From Parazoarcus communis (lineage in GTDB: Bacteria; Pseudomonadota; Gammaproteobacteria; Burkholderiales; Rhodocyclaceae), in the NCBI RefSeq assembly GCF_003111645.1, contig NZ_CP022187.1:4092001-4156000 (forward strand): 64,000 bases of DNA, written 5' to 3'. This document shows positions 1-9,904 of the stretch, piece after piece; the first letter of the stretch is position 1; the number at the start of each line of letters is the position of its first letter. The translations under genes and the position numbers were made by a program. Below the pieces are notes generated by a model. The model made no database searches and had not been told where the DNA came from. It saw only the letters and a program-made list of their open reading frames with translations.

Positions 1-1974
1 AATGAAAACGCAGTAGCCGACTCCTGGGAGCGCTTCGTGCATGACGATCCGCTCGTGAATGCACCTGTGCGCGATGTCGTTCTTGAATCATGGCGACGCT
101 GCCGGTCCGAAGCGGTCGATCCCTCGCGGGGTCGCGCTCCGACGGCAGACGAGGCATGGGTCAGGTCGCTGCGGGAGAAGCACCATTCGCTGCACGAGGC
201 CGCACGTCCGGTGCTGGATGCGATGAAGGAGGTCCTGCACGAGTCCGGCAGCATCATCATGCTGACCGACCCCAGCGGCACCATCATCGACCTTCATGGC
301 GATGCCCGGGCGCGCAATGCGGGTGAGGCGGTCAATCTGGCGCAGGGCGGGCGCTGGGTTGAGAACGCGATGGGCACCAACGCCATCGGCACGGCGATTG
401 CTGCGCTGAAGCCCGTGCAGATCTACGCCAGCGAACACTATTGTCTCGACGTCAAACGCTGGACTTGCGCGGCTGCACCCATACTCGACCTGACCGGCAC
501 GGCCTTGCTGGGCGTGGTCGACGTGTCGGGCGTGAAGGAGACCTTTCACGGGCACAGCCTCGGCCTGGTCATGGCCGCTGCAAAGCAGATCGAGGCCGTC
601 CTTGCGAGCCGTGAACGCGATCTCCACGCCCGACTGCTTGAACATTCGATGGACAGCTTTGTGCGCTTTGGCGGCGACTGCGTCATGGTGTTCGATCGTC
701 GCGGAAGGCTGCTCAAGAGCAATGGGCGGCAGCATCTCGCACGCGAGCAACACGGTGTGCAGTTGCCGGCCATCACCGGGGGCCAGGTCGATGCGCTCGA
801 CCTCGATCATTCGCCCGACGAGCGCGCAGTCCGCATGCCGCTCTGGCTGAACAGGGAGTGGCTGCAAGTCGTTCGCACGCCGAGCGGCGAACTGGGAACC
901 ATGCTCGTCATCCCGCTGGGTCATGGTTCGGGTGGGCAGACACCGGGTGTGGCTGCGCGCGAGGTGCGCGAACCGGCTTCATGTCCAAAGGCCGATCCAT
1001 TTGCCGAAATCATCGGCGCATCGGATGCCCTGGTGGCCGCGAAGGCCCGCGCGCAACGTCTGGCCCCCCTGGATCTGCCGGTCATGCTGCTCGGCGAAAC
1101 CGGGGTCGGCAAGGAGGTGTTTGCGCGGGCGATCCACAAGGCGGGCGTGAAGCCAGACGCACCGTTTGTTGCGGTGAACTGTGGTGCCCTGACCCGCGAA
1201 CTGCTCGCCAGTGAGTTGTTCGGCTACGTCGAGGGCGCTTTCACCGGTGCGCGCCGCAATGGCTTGCCGGGAAAGTTCGAGCTCGCCGATGGCGGGGTGC
1301 TGTTTCTCGATGAGATTGGTGAGATGCCGCTCGACATGCAGCCCCATCTGCTGCGCGTCCTGCAGGATGGCGTCGTGGTACGTCTTGGCGACACGCGCGA
1401 GCGTCGGGTGAGCGTCCGGATCATTGCGGCCACCAACCGAGATCTGCGTGGTGAGGTTGCGGCGGGACGCTTCCGTGAAGACCTGTTTCATCGCCTGTGC
1501 GTGACAAGCATTCGCCTTCCCGCGTTGCGCGAGCGGCCGGATGACATCAGCCGCATCGTTGATCATCTGAACGCGCGTCTGGCACAGAAGTATGCCTGTC
1601 CGGCCAAGCGCATCACGCCGGAGGTTGTCGACGCCTTGTTGCATTACCCCTGGCCCGGGAACGTCCGCGAGTTGCAGAACGTGTTCGAGGGGCTTTTCGC
1701 GCTGAGTGACAACGGCCTGATCGACCGCAGCGTATTGCCTGAAGAGCTGGTATCGGCCGGACGGAAAGCAGCATCGCCGGCGGCCTTGCCTGCTGCGGGG
1801 CTGAATGGCGCTCGCCTGGAGGATCTGGAGCAACAGGCGATTCTTTCGGCTGTGTCCAATGCCAAGGGGAACATCTCCCAGGCCGCAAGGGCGCTCGGTA
1901 TTTCGCGCAGTACCCTGTACGTCAAACTGGGCATATTGCGCGGGCGAGCCGACGGGCTGGCGCATCGGCACTGA
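1..1974 (+). CDS. Sigma-54-dependent Fis-family activator, AcoR-like (5' end outside window)
   Basis: Activator that binds sigma-54 RNA polymerase and drives open-complex formation, probably for a catabolic operon outside the window. A GTG lies at 37, but the frame is open to base 1 and codes for [12 protein letters not shown], the usual family lead-in, so the true start is upstream. Counting from the GTG: an N-terminal sensor/GAF-like region to about residue 200; an AAA+ domain with Walker A GETGVGKE near 353, an intact GAFTGA sigma-54 contact loop near 400-405, Walker B LFLDEIGE and the arginine-finger region FREDLFHRL; and a C-terminal Fis-type helix-turn-helix ([16 protein letters not shown]) near 615-632. 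The effector is unknown. It converges on the thiamine operon, to which it is probably unrelated. Confidence 0.93.
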   Translation, partial: NENAVADSWERFVHDDPLVNAPVRDVVLESWRRCRSEAVDPSRGRAPTADEAWVRSLREKHHSLHEAARPVLDAMKEVLHESGSIIMLTDPSGTIIDLHGDARARNAGEAVNLAQGGRWVENAMGTNAIGTAIAALKPVQIYASEHYCLDVKRWTCAAAPILDLTGTALLGVVDVSGVKETFHGHSLGLVMAAAKQIEAVLASRERDLHARLLEHSMDSFVRFGGDCVMVFDRRGRLLKSNGRQHLAREQHGVQLPAITGGQVDALDLDHSPDERAVRMPLWLNREWLQVVRTPSGELGTMLVIPLGHGSGGQTPGVAAREVREPASCPKADPFAEIIGASDALVAAKARAQRLAPLDLPVMLLGETGVGKEVFARAIHKAGVKPDAPFVAVNCGALTRELLASELFGYVEGAFTGARRNGLPGKFELADGGVLFLDEIGEMPLDMQPHLLRVLQDGVVVRLGDTRERRVSVRIIAATNRDLRGEVAAGRFREDLFHRLCVTSIRLPALRERPDDISRIVDHLNARLAQKYACPAKRITPEVVDALLHYPWPGNVRELQNVFEGLFALSDNGLIDRSVLPEELVSAGRKAASPAALPAAGLNGARLEDLEQQAILSAVSNAKGNISQAARALGISRSTLYVKLGILRGRADGLAHRH

Positions 1975-2062
1975 GGCGGGGGGCGCCGACGCCCGGGCAA
2001 GCGGCTGCGGCATGCCCGTCTGCCCGTTGACGGAGGCAGACGTGCCGGGCAAACGACCAGGC

Positions 2063-2092
2063 AAAAAAGAGCGGGCCGCATCGGGCCCGCTC
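2063..2092 (-). terminator. Rho-independent terminator of the thiD-thiC operon
   Basis: On the minus strand the arms GAGCGGGC and GCCCGCTC (2085-2092 and 2069-2076) form an 8-bp GC stem with a short loop, followed by six T (complement of the A-run at 2063-2068). It lies about 37 bases past the thiC stop codon. Confidence 0.85.
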
Positions 2093-2128
2093 GTGTGCTG
2101 CTGTCAGCTGCCGGTGGCAGCCCGTGCC

Positions 2129-4084
<1,956 letters not shown>

Positions 4085-4151
4085 TCAGTACGTGTCCGGC
4101 AGGTTGTTGTATGTGTGTGGCGGGCCGGCGTCCTTGCCGGTTGCCGCTGCA

Positions 4152-5015
4152 TTAAGCGCCGGGCCTGGGCCACATGGCGTGGAAATGATGTACCGGGCCA
4201 TGTCCATGGCCGACTGAGAGCTCGCCCGAATGGGCGATGGCGCCGAGCAGCCATTGCCGTGCCTGTCGCACCGCGGCCTCCACCGGCCTGAAACCGCCGG
4301 TGTGATGTGGCAGCAGGGCGGCGATTGCCGATGACAGCGTGCAGCCGGTGCCGTGGGTGTTCTTCGTTTCAATGCGCGGGGCAGGCAGTTCAATCATCTG
4401 GTCGCCATCGAACAGCAAGTCGACCAGATCGTTGCCTGGCAGGTGGCCGCCCTTGAGCATTACCCAGCGTTCGCTCGACAAGGGCAGCAGTTCGCGCAGG
4501 CGCTCGGCAGCACGGTACATTTCCTTGACCGATTCGGGCGCGCGCTGCTCAAGCAGCACGCCCGCTTCGGGCAGATTGGGCGTGATCATGAAGGCTTGTG
4601 GAAAGAGCGCATCGCGCATCATGTTGATTGCGCTCTTGGCCAGCAGCGAATCGCCGCTCTTGGCGACCATGACCGGATCCAGCACCACGTTGGCTGCCTG
4701 CCAGTGGCCAAGACGGTCGGCTACCGTTGCAGTGACTTCAGCGCTCCCCAGCATGCCGATCTTGGTGGCGTGCAGGCTGACATCACTGAACAGGGTGTCG
4801 ATCTGCAGACGCAGAAAGTCGGTGGGCGGCACATGCACGCCGGTCACGGCCTGGGTGCTCTGTGCAGTGAGCGCGGCGACGACGCCGCAGCCGTAGGCGC
4901 CAAGTGCCGAAAACGTCTTGAGGTCGGCGAACACGCCCGCACCGCCTGACGGATCGACGCCAGCGATGGAAACGACATTCGGAACGGAGCTCGAGCGGAC
5001 AGGTGATGATTTCAT
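4152..5015 (-). CDS. thiD: Hydroxymethylpyrimidine/phosphomethylpyrimidine kinase ThiD
   Basis: Ribokinase-fold kinase that phosphorylates HMP and then HMP-P to HMP-PP for thiamine phosphate synthesis. At 287 residues it has the N-terminal block SIAGVDPSGGAGVFADLKTF and the C-terminal anion-hole/catalytic block NTHGTGCTLSSAIAA. There is no fused ThiE domain. The ATG at 5013-5015 sits only a few bases after the TPP aptamer, so translation can be controlled directly by the riboswitch. It is first gene of a thiD-thiC operon; thiC makes its substrate. Confidence 0.97.
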   Translation of the reverse strand: MKSSPVRSSSVPNVVSIAGVDPSGGAGVFADLKTFSALGAYGCGVVAALTAQSTQAVTGVHVPPTDFLRLQIDTLFSDVSLHATKIGMLGSAEVTATVADRLGHWQAANVVLDPVMVAKSGDSLLAKSAINMMRDALFPQAFMITPNLPEAGVLLEQRAPESVKEMYRAAERLRELLPLSSERWVMLKGGHLPGNDLVDLLFDGDQMIELPAPRIETKNTHGTGCTLSSAIAALLPHHTGGFRPVEAAVRQARQWLLGAIAHSGELSVGHGHGPVHHFHAMWPRPGA

Positions 5016-5018
5016 GCT

Positions 5019-5103
5019 TGCGTTTCCCTACGCCGGTACAAGCCGGGTCAGGTTCGAAGGGTTTCTCTCAGCACGCACCGGATGTGCGGGCACCCCCAAC
5101 GGC
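5019..5103 (-). promoter_or_regulatory. TPP riboswitch (THI element) in the thiD leader
   Basis: Read on the minus strand, the conserved THI blocks occur in order: GGGGGTGCCC, then CTGAGA, then ACCCTTCGAACCTGA, then TACCGGCGTAGGGAA. A short closing stem can form between CGTT (5098-5101) and AACG (5021-5024). The final GTAGGGAA block lies about 8-13 bases before the thiD ATG and is the only Shine-Dalgarno-like sequence there, so ligand binding would hide the ribosome site. No separate terminator hairpin with a T-run is seen, which favours translational control. Confidence 0.95.
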
Positions 5104-5109
5104 AGACGG

Positions 5110-5138
5110 ACGATACTGGATGGAGGCTGGCGTGACAA
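5110..5138 (-). promoter_or_regulatory. Probable sigma-70 promoter of thiD-thiC
   Basis: On the minus strand TTGTCA (5133-5138) and TATCGT (5110-5115) are separated by exactly 17 bases. Start of transcription would fall at about 5103, the 5' edge of the riboswitch. Match is 5/6 for -35 and 4/6 for -10, so this is a position-supported guess. Confidence 0.6.
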
Positions 5139-5279
5139 GGGATGGGCTATGGGCGGACAGGCTGGGACGAGTCGGCCCTGTGGCTGCGCCGGCCGGGGAT
5201 GCGCCTGTAACGGGCATCTCCGCGGAGTCGGGGCGAAGGCGGTTACCAGTGACCGGTTGCAGCCCGCCAGTTCTGGCGC

Positions 5280-6071
5280 TCAGCCCAGACGACGCAGGTA
5301 CTCGCGGGTGAACAGGCGCTCGGGCAGGTCCTGCAGAACCATGTTCGAATAGCTCAAGACCGAGACTTCGCCTTTCTTGAGGGCATCTTCCATGACCAGG
5401 CGGGTGGGGCGAACGCGGCCGGCGAGTTCGCGGAACTCCTCGTAGCGGCAGGACTTGAGCAGACGACCGGAGAGCGCGAAGAACTCGGCCTTCAGGGGGC
5501 GCCCGTCCTTTTCGCTGACCCAGTACTTGACCTTGGCGTAGGTGACGCCGCGATCGACTGCGGTGAGGTCGAGGACATGGGCGTTGATGCCGTCGAGCAC
5601 TTCCGTGCCGACCAGGATCGGCGTGTAATCGCCGGCAAAGTTCGCGCGCGCCAGATCGCCGTTGGCAACCTGCCCAGTCAGGCGCTGCGCGAGCGAGAGC
5701 CGCACGGGCTGAGACACGCTGGGCATGAAGATCCACAGGTCGCGGCCACGCATGAGCAAGGCCTGACCGCGTTCCGATACGGGTTCGAGGGTGAGTACGA
5801 TGGTGTTCTCGTTACCCCGCGAGAGGATGCGGAACTTGCGCGTCTCGCCCGGCTGCCCGTCGCTGAAGTTCTGTACCTCGATTTCGGTCTGGAAACTGTC
5901 GCGCGGGAAGCGGATCTCGTCCGCCTTGGTCACGATGCGCACCGCAGCCTCATCCACGGGGGCCTCGGCCGCGTCTTCGGCAGCCCATGCCGAGGGGGCG
6001 ATCGCAGGCGCAAGCAGGCCGCTGGCGAACATGCCGAGGAATTTCCGGCGGGATCGGAAGTGATCGGTCAT
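5280..6071 (-). CDS. LolA-like outer-membrane lipoprotein-sorting protein with Tat signal
   Basis: Periplasmic protein of 263 residues resembling the LolA/LppX-like family annotated as outer membrane lipoprotein-sorting protein. The N terminus carries a twin-arginine signal (SRRKFLG, then a hydrophobic stretch ending SAWA-AE), so the folded protein is probably exported by Tat. The ATG at 6069-6071 is chosen over an upstream start at 6146 because it is preceded by AAGGA at good spacing and begins right before the signal peptide. It diverges from a LolD/MacB-type ATPase 43 bases away. The LolA-like fold suggests carriage of a lipid or lipoprotein to the outer membrane; the cargo is not known. 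Confidence 0.82.
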   Translation of the reverse strand: MTDHFRSRRKFLGMFASGLLAPAIAPSAWAAEDAAEAPVDEAAVRIVTKADEIRFPRDSFQTEIEVQNFSDGQPGETRKFRILSRGNENTIVLTLEPVSERGQALLMRGRDLWIFMPSVSQPVRLSLAQRLTGQVANGDLARANFAGDYTPILVGTEVLDGINAHVLDLTAVDRGVTYAKVKYWVSEKDGRPLKAEFFALSGRLLKSCRYEEFRELAGRVRPTRLVMEDALKKGEVSVLSYSNMVLQDLPERLFTREYLRRLG

Positions 6072-6114
6072 GAGTGGTATCCTTTTGGCGTTTTCATAAC
6101 TGTGTGGCCCTGCC

Positions 6115-6864
6115 ATGCCGCTCGTTCGTGTCGAAAACGTAAGCAAGCATTATCGCCTCGGCGAGCAGGATGTTCAGGCCCTGACCGACATCTCGCTGGC
6201 CATCGAGCCGGGTGTCTTTCTTGCCATCGCCGGTCCGTCGGGCAGTGGCAAGTCGACCCTGCTCAACATCATTGGTTGCATCGATACGCCAAGCAGCGGG
6301 AAGGTCATCATAAACGGCCAGGATGTCTCCGGCCAGACGCCAGATCAACTGGCTGACGTTCGCGCGCGCACCCTTGGGTTCATTTTTCAGACCTTCAACC
6401 TGTTGCCGGTGCTGTCCGCAGAAGAAAATGTCGAGTATCCGCTGTTGCAGCTTCCTGAACTCAGCAAGGCGGAGCGGCAGGAACGGGTGAAGCACTATCT
6501 GGCCATGGTCGGCCTCACCAAGTACGCGGGGCATCGTCCGAATCAGCTCTCTGGCGGACAGCGGCAGCGGGTGGCGATTGCACGCGCGCTGGCTACGCAC
6601 TCGAAGATGGTCCTGGCCGACGAGCCAACGGCCAACCTCGACAGCAAGACCGGCGCGAGCATTCTGAAGCTGATGAAGGACATCAACCGCAAGCACGGTA
6701 CGACCTTTGTGTTTTCCACTCACGACCGCAAGGTCATGAACATGGCCGACCGCCTCGTCCGGATCGCGGATGGTCAGATCGTTGCACTCGGCATGCGTGC
6801 CGAGGGGCGGTGGGTATTCGTGCAGGACAAGCGCCCGCAGGGCGAAGAAGATCCCGAAGTCTAG
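6115..6864 (+). CDS. ABC transporter ATP-binding protein, LolD/MacB type
   Basis: Cytoplasmic ATPase of 249 residues with Walker A GPSGSGKST (near 40-48), Q-loop region FIFQTFNLL, signature LSGGQRQRVAIARAL, Walker B VLADEPTANLD and switch histidine STHD. This is the MacB/LolD subfamily, which powers FtsX-like permeases that move lipoproteins or other envelope cargo by mechanotransmission. No permease is encoded next to it; the next gene is an outer-membrane barrel. The Shine-Dalgarno is weak. Its partners are probably the divergent LolA-like protein and the barrel; the permease must be elsewhere. Confidence 0.9.
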   Translation: MPLVRVENVSKHYRLGEQDVQALTDISLAIEPGVFLAIAGPSGSGKSTLLNIIGCIDTPSSGKVIINGQDVSGQTPDQLADVRARTLGFIFQTFNLLPVLSAEENVEYPLLQLPELSKAERQERVKHYLAMVGLTKYAGHRPNQLSGGQRQRVAIARALATHSKMVLADEPTANLDSKTGASILKLMKDINRKHGTTFVFSTHDRKVMNMADRLVRIADGQIVALGMRAEGRWVFVQDKRPQGEEDPEV

Positions 6865-6873
6865 GAGCCTGGA

Positions 6874-8187
6874 ATGCGATTGTTGAAAGGAATGCTGCTT
6901 GCAGCAGCGTGCGCCGGCAGCCCGGTGGTGATGGCTGCGGATGATCTGGATCTCGACGCTTTGCTCGATGTCGGATCGCCCAAAGAGAGTGAGGGCAGCG
7001 GCATCCGTCTGGGCGGCTATGCCGAGTTCGGCGGCGCTTATACCTTGCCGGACGAGGGGCACTGGTCGAAGCTGCGTGCCCGCATGGAGCTGGCTGCAAG
7101 TGGAAACCTCGGAAACGGATTGCGCTGGAAGGTTTCCGGGCGGGTCGATGCAGACGGTGCGCCCGATCTGGAGCGCAACTACTACTCCGGCGCGGTCAGG
7201 CGAGACCAGCGTACCGATGCGACCCTGCGCGAGGCCTATCTCGATGTGCCGGTGGGTGACTGGGAGTTCCGTCTTGGCCGGCAGCAGATCATCTGGGGGG
7301 AAATGGTCGGCTTCTTCTTTGCCGATGTGGTTTCGGGCCGGGACATGCGTGAGTTCCTGCTGCCCGAATTTGAATCGATACGGATCCCGCAGTGGGCGGC
7401 GCGTGCGGAGTATTTCGGCGGCGAGACCCATTTCGAGTTGCTATGGGTGCCAGTTGCCAGCTATGACAAGGTCGGTAAGCCGGGAACGGATTTCTATCCC
7501 TATCCCTTCTTGCCGTCCGGCACGCATGTGAAGGAGAAAACGCCTGCGCACGATGTGCGCAACGGCAACTGGGGTTTACGGGCTTCGCGTCTGATCGACG
7601 GCTGGGATCTGTCGGCCTTCTACTACGACAGCCTGAACGTGGAGCCGACGCTGTATCGCACCTCGGTGACACCGACCTACGAACTGCGGCATGACCGCAT
7701 CCACCAGACCGGCGGCACGTTCAGCAAGGACATGGGGCAGTTCGTGCTCAAGGGTGAGGCGGTTTATACCCGTGGTCGGCGCTTCAACACGCTTGACCCT
7801 GCTGCGACCTATGGATTGAAGTCGTCTCCTACGCTGGACTATGCGGTCGGCGTTGATGTGCCGTTTGGCAGTGAGTGGCGAGTGAATGCCCAGTACTTCG
7901 CACGGGTTCATTTTGATCACGCGGAGGGGATGTATGTCGAGCGCGAAGAGCCTGGTGTAACCCTGCAGGTGGTGCGAACGATCGGGAGCGATTTCGAGGT
8001 CGAGTTTCTCGCTGCATCGAGCCTGATTCGAAACGATTACATGCTGCGCCCCAAACTGACCTGGAAGTTCGCGCCCGAGTGGCGTGCATTGATAGGGGTC
8101 GATCACTTCGAAGGGCGGTCCACCGCCTTGTTTGGCCGATTCGATGACAGCGACAGGGTGTATTTCGAGGTTCGCCGCTGGTTCTGA
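6874..8187 (+). CDS. Outer-membrane beta-barrel protein (DUF1302/alginate-export-like)
   Basis: 437-residue protein with an N-terminal signal peptide (ending PVVMA-AD), alternating amphipathic strands throughout, and a terminal aromatic residue (…VRRWF), the usual outer-membrane barrel signature. Motifs such as LRLGRQQIIWGE-like (here FRLGRQQIIWGE) recall DUF1302 and AlgE/OprD-related barrels. It follows the ATPase by 9 bases with AGGAG in the gap, so it is co-expressed. Families of this kind often sit beside LolA-like proteins and export ATPases or RND pumps; substrate unknown. Family assignment is by recalled features only. Confidence 0.75.
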   Translation: MRLLKGMLLAAACAGSPVVMAADDLDLDALLDVGSPKESEGSGIRLGGYAEFGGAYTLPDEGHWSKLRARMELAASGNLGNGLRWKVSGRVDADGAPDLERNYYSGAVRRDQRTDATLREAYLDVPVGDWEFRLGRQQIIWGEMVGFFFADVVSGRDMREFLLPEFESIRIPQWAARAEYFGGETHFELLWVPVASYDKVGKPGTDFYPYPFLPSGTHVKEKTPAHDVRNGNWGLRASRLIDGWDLSAFYYDSLNVEPTLYRTSVTPTYELRHDRIHQTGGTFSKDMGQFVLKGEAVYTRGRRFNTLDPAATYGLKSSPTLDYAVGVDVPFGSEWRVNAQYFARVHFDHAEGMYVEREEPGVTLQVVRTIGSDFEVEFLAASSLIRNDYMLRPKLTWKFAPEWRALIGVDHFEGRSTALFGRFDDSDRVYFEVRRWF

Positions 8188-8192
8188 TCGAG

Positions 8193-8223
8193 GCTGACCT
8201 CGCGGTTCAGCGGCGAGGTCAGC
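8193..8223. terminator. Hairpin between convergent genes
   Basis: Perfect 11-bp inverted repeat GCTGACCTCGC (8193-8203) / GCGAGGTCAGC (8213-8223) with a 9-base loop, placed between the stop of the barrel gene and overlapping the stop of the convergent acyl synthase gene. There is no T-run on either side, so it may be a transcript-stabilising stem or a weak bidirectional terminator. Confidence 0.5.
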
Positions 8224-8866
8224 GCAGCAGCTGGGCAGTCAGTTGTCGCTGCAGCGCGAGCATTTCAGCCGGCGGTGCGAACAGCCGGTACAGACTGCGG
8301 GTCGAGCTTGTCTCCTTCCCCGCATGCTGTGCGATGAGTTCGTCGACTTCCTGCTGGGACATGTGCATCAGCACTGCGGGTGCGCCAACACGGGGGCAGA
8401 CCCGTTCTTCCCCGACCACCCGATAACCCAGCATTCGGCGGTAAAAGCCTGCATGGCGTGGATGAACCTCGATGAAAAGGTCCGTCATCCGGTAAATTCG
8501 GCGGGTCAATAGATAGACCAGCTGGAACAGATCGGCCATGACGTCAGCGGAATTGTGTTCCGGGTCCATCGCCATCCGGGTGACCTCGCAGACCCTTCCG
8601 CCGCGCGCGCGAGCAGCATCGATCTCGGGGCGGTAGAGCGTATCGGCCATCAGGCCATTCTCGGAATCGATACCAACCGTTAGCGTGGCAAAGAGATGGT
8701 CGCCGCGACAGGCCACGATCGTGGTCTGATGCTCGGTCTGCGCGAGTTCCGGATGGTAGATCTGCAGGCCGCGCGTCGAATACATGCGTTCGATCAGCGC
8801 AGAGATGTGGTGCTGAAGCCCGGTGAAGCCGTTTGCGCAACGGATATGATATCCGTCGCGGATCAT
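8219..8866 (-). CDS. FeeM-type N-acyl amino acid synthase, XrtA/PEP-CTERM associated
   Basis: GNAT-fold enzyme of the FeeM family, which joins a long acyl chain from acyl carrier protein to an amino acid. Visible family blocks are LFATLTVGIDSENGLMADTLY and RVCEVTRMAMDP, followed by a C-terminal GNAT segment (IEVHPRHAGFYRRMLGYRVVG). Such synthases are known to be linked to PEP-CTERM/exosortase loci, and this one diverges from the exopolysaccharide operon. The ATG at 8866 is preferred: GGAG lies 6 bases upstream and the domain begins at once. The frame stays open to an ATG at 9052 (277 residues), but that extension is poorly composed and lacks a ribosome site. The acyl donor could be the carrier protein encoded at 45925. 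Confidence 0.78.
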   Translation of the reverse strand: MIRDGYHIRCANGFTGLQHHISALIERMYSTRGLQIYHPELAQTEHQTTIVACRGDHLFATLTVGIDSENGLMADTLYRPEIDAARARGGRVCEVTRMAMDPEHNSADVMADLFQLVYLLTRRIYRMTDLFIEVHPRHAGFYRRMLGYRVVGEERVCPRVGAPAVLMHMSQQEVDELIAQHAGKETSSTRSLYRLFAPPAEMLALQRQLTAQLLR

Positions 8867-9199
8867 GGCGAACTCCACGCTTGTGTCATCATCCGGGTGT
8901 GGCAAACGCTCCAGTTTCGTTGCGTGCCCGGAGGGAGTGCGCATCGAATCACGAGTTTTTGCTTCCGAGGGCAGTCTGCAACGAGCGTTCATGCTTGGAT
9001 TCGTGGCGCGTCCCTGCAAGGGGAGAGATTTGGAGTGGATGTGTTTCTGCAAATGCGAGCGACTTTATCGGTCCTTAAGATCGCAGGCTGTAAGCGATTG
9101 TGTAATTGTTCCTTCGGGCGGACTGACGTATCTTCGTAGCATGTGGGTAAATCTCAGGGCGTATCATAGGCGTCGTTCAGAAATAGGGGTAGGGTGACC
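8867..9199. other. Divergent intergenic region upstream of the exopolysaccharide operon
   Basis: Holds the possible N-terminal extension of the acyl synthase on the minus strand and must contain the promoter of the plus-strand polysaccharide operon. I see a TATCAT at about 9169 but no convincing -35 at 16-18 bases, and no TGGC/GC sigma-54 pair. No clear operator repeats. Confidence 0.4.
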
Positions 9200-9829
9200 A
9201 TGAGTAAACAAGCTTCGAACGTGTGGGCGGGGTTCCGTCGTTTCCTGGGTCTGTCGCTGCTTGCCGGCCTGCTGGGTGGCTGCGCATCCTCGTTTCCGCC
9301 TGCGCCGATGGCCGCTGCGGATGCCGATTACAATTATGTAATCGGGGCAGGAGATTCCGTGAACATCGTGGTGTGGCGCAATCCGGAGTTGTCGATGTCG
9401 GTGCCGGTACGCCCGGATGGCAAGATCACGACGCCGCTGGTCGAGGATCTTCCTGCGCTGGGCAAGGACTCAACGACGCTCGCTCGGGATATCGAGAAAG
9501 AGTTGTCCAAGTTCATTCGCGAACCGGTCGTGACCGTCATCGTTACCGGTTTCGTTGGTCCGTACAGCGAGCAGATTCGTGTAGTGGGCGAAGCGGGCAA
9601 GCCGCAGATCCTGCCTTACCAGCAGAAGATGACCCTGCTCGACGTCATGATCGCCGTGGGCGGCATCACCGAATTCGCCGACGGCAATGGTGCGACGATC
9701 CTGCGCACCGGCGAAGGCAACAAGCAGTACAGCGTGCGGATCAAGGACTTGATCAAGCGTGGCGATGTCTCGGCCAACGTCGAGATGCGTCCCGGCGATG
9801 TGCTGATCATTCCGCAAAGCTGGTTCTGA
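9200..9829 (+). CDS. XrtA-system exopolysaccharide export lipoprotein (Wza/EpsA-like)
   Basis: Outer-membrane polysaccharide export lipoprotein of 209 residues. A lipoprotein signal ends in LLGGC (lipidated Cys28); then comes the poly-export domain (YVIGAGDSVNIVVWRNPELS, VRPDGKITTPLVED) and a SLBB-like half (EQIRVVGEAGKPQILPYQ, LLDVMIAVGGITEFADG). It matches the family that opens XrtA polysaccharide loci. ATG 9200 is chosen over a GTG at 9194 because GGGGTAGGG sits just upstream. It would form the outer-membrane channel working with the chain-length protein downstream. First gene of the long plus-strand operon. Confidence 0.93.
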   Translation: MSKQASNVWAGFRRFLGLSLLAGLLGGCASSFPPAPMAAADADYNYVIGAGDSVNIVVWRNPELSMSVPVRPDGKITTPLVEDLPALGKDSTTLARDIEKELSKFIREPVVTVIVTGFVGPYSEQIRVVGEAGKPQILPYQQKMTLLDVMIAVGGITEFADGNGATILRTGEGNKQYSVRIKDLIKRGDVSANVEMRPGDVLIIPQSWF

Positions 9830-9854
9830 TCACTTTTCCTTCAACCAGCCTCGC

Positions 9855-9878
9855 CTGCCTTCCTGCGTCGGAAGGCAG
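9855..9878 (+). repeat. Intercistronic hairpin between export and chain-length genes
   Basis: Perfect 9-bp arms CTGCCTTCC (9855-9863) and GGAAGGCAG (9870-9878), 6-base loop, in the 75-base gap between two operon genes. No T-run follows. It could moderate read-through or protect the upstream transcript. Confidence 0.5.
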
Positions 9879-9904
9879 TGCATAGGCGTGACCAAGACTG
9901 ACCC

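Noticed and set aside
1995-2060. Hairpin after the sigma-54 activator (CGTCTGCC / GGCAGACG)
   Set aside because: Stem is present but no T-run follows on the plus strand, so it is not claimed as a terminator.
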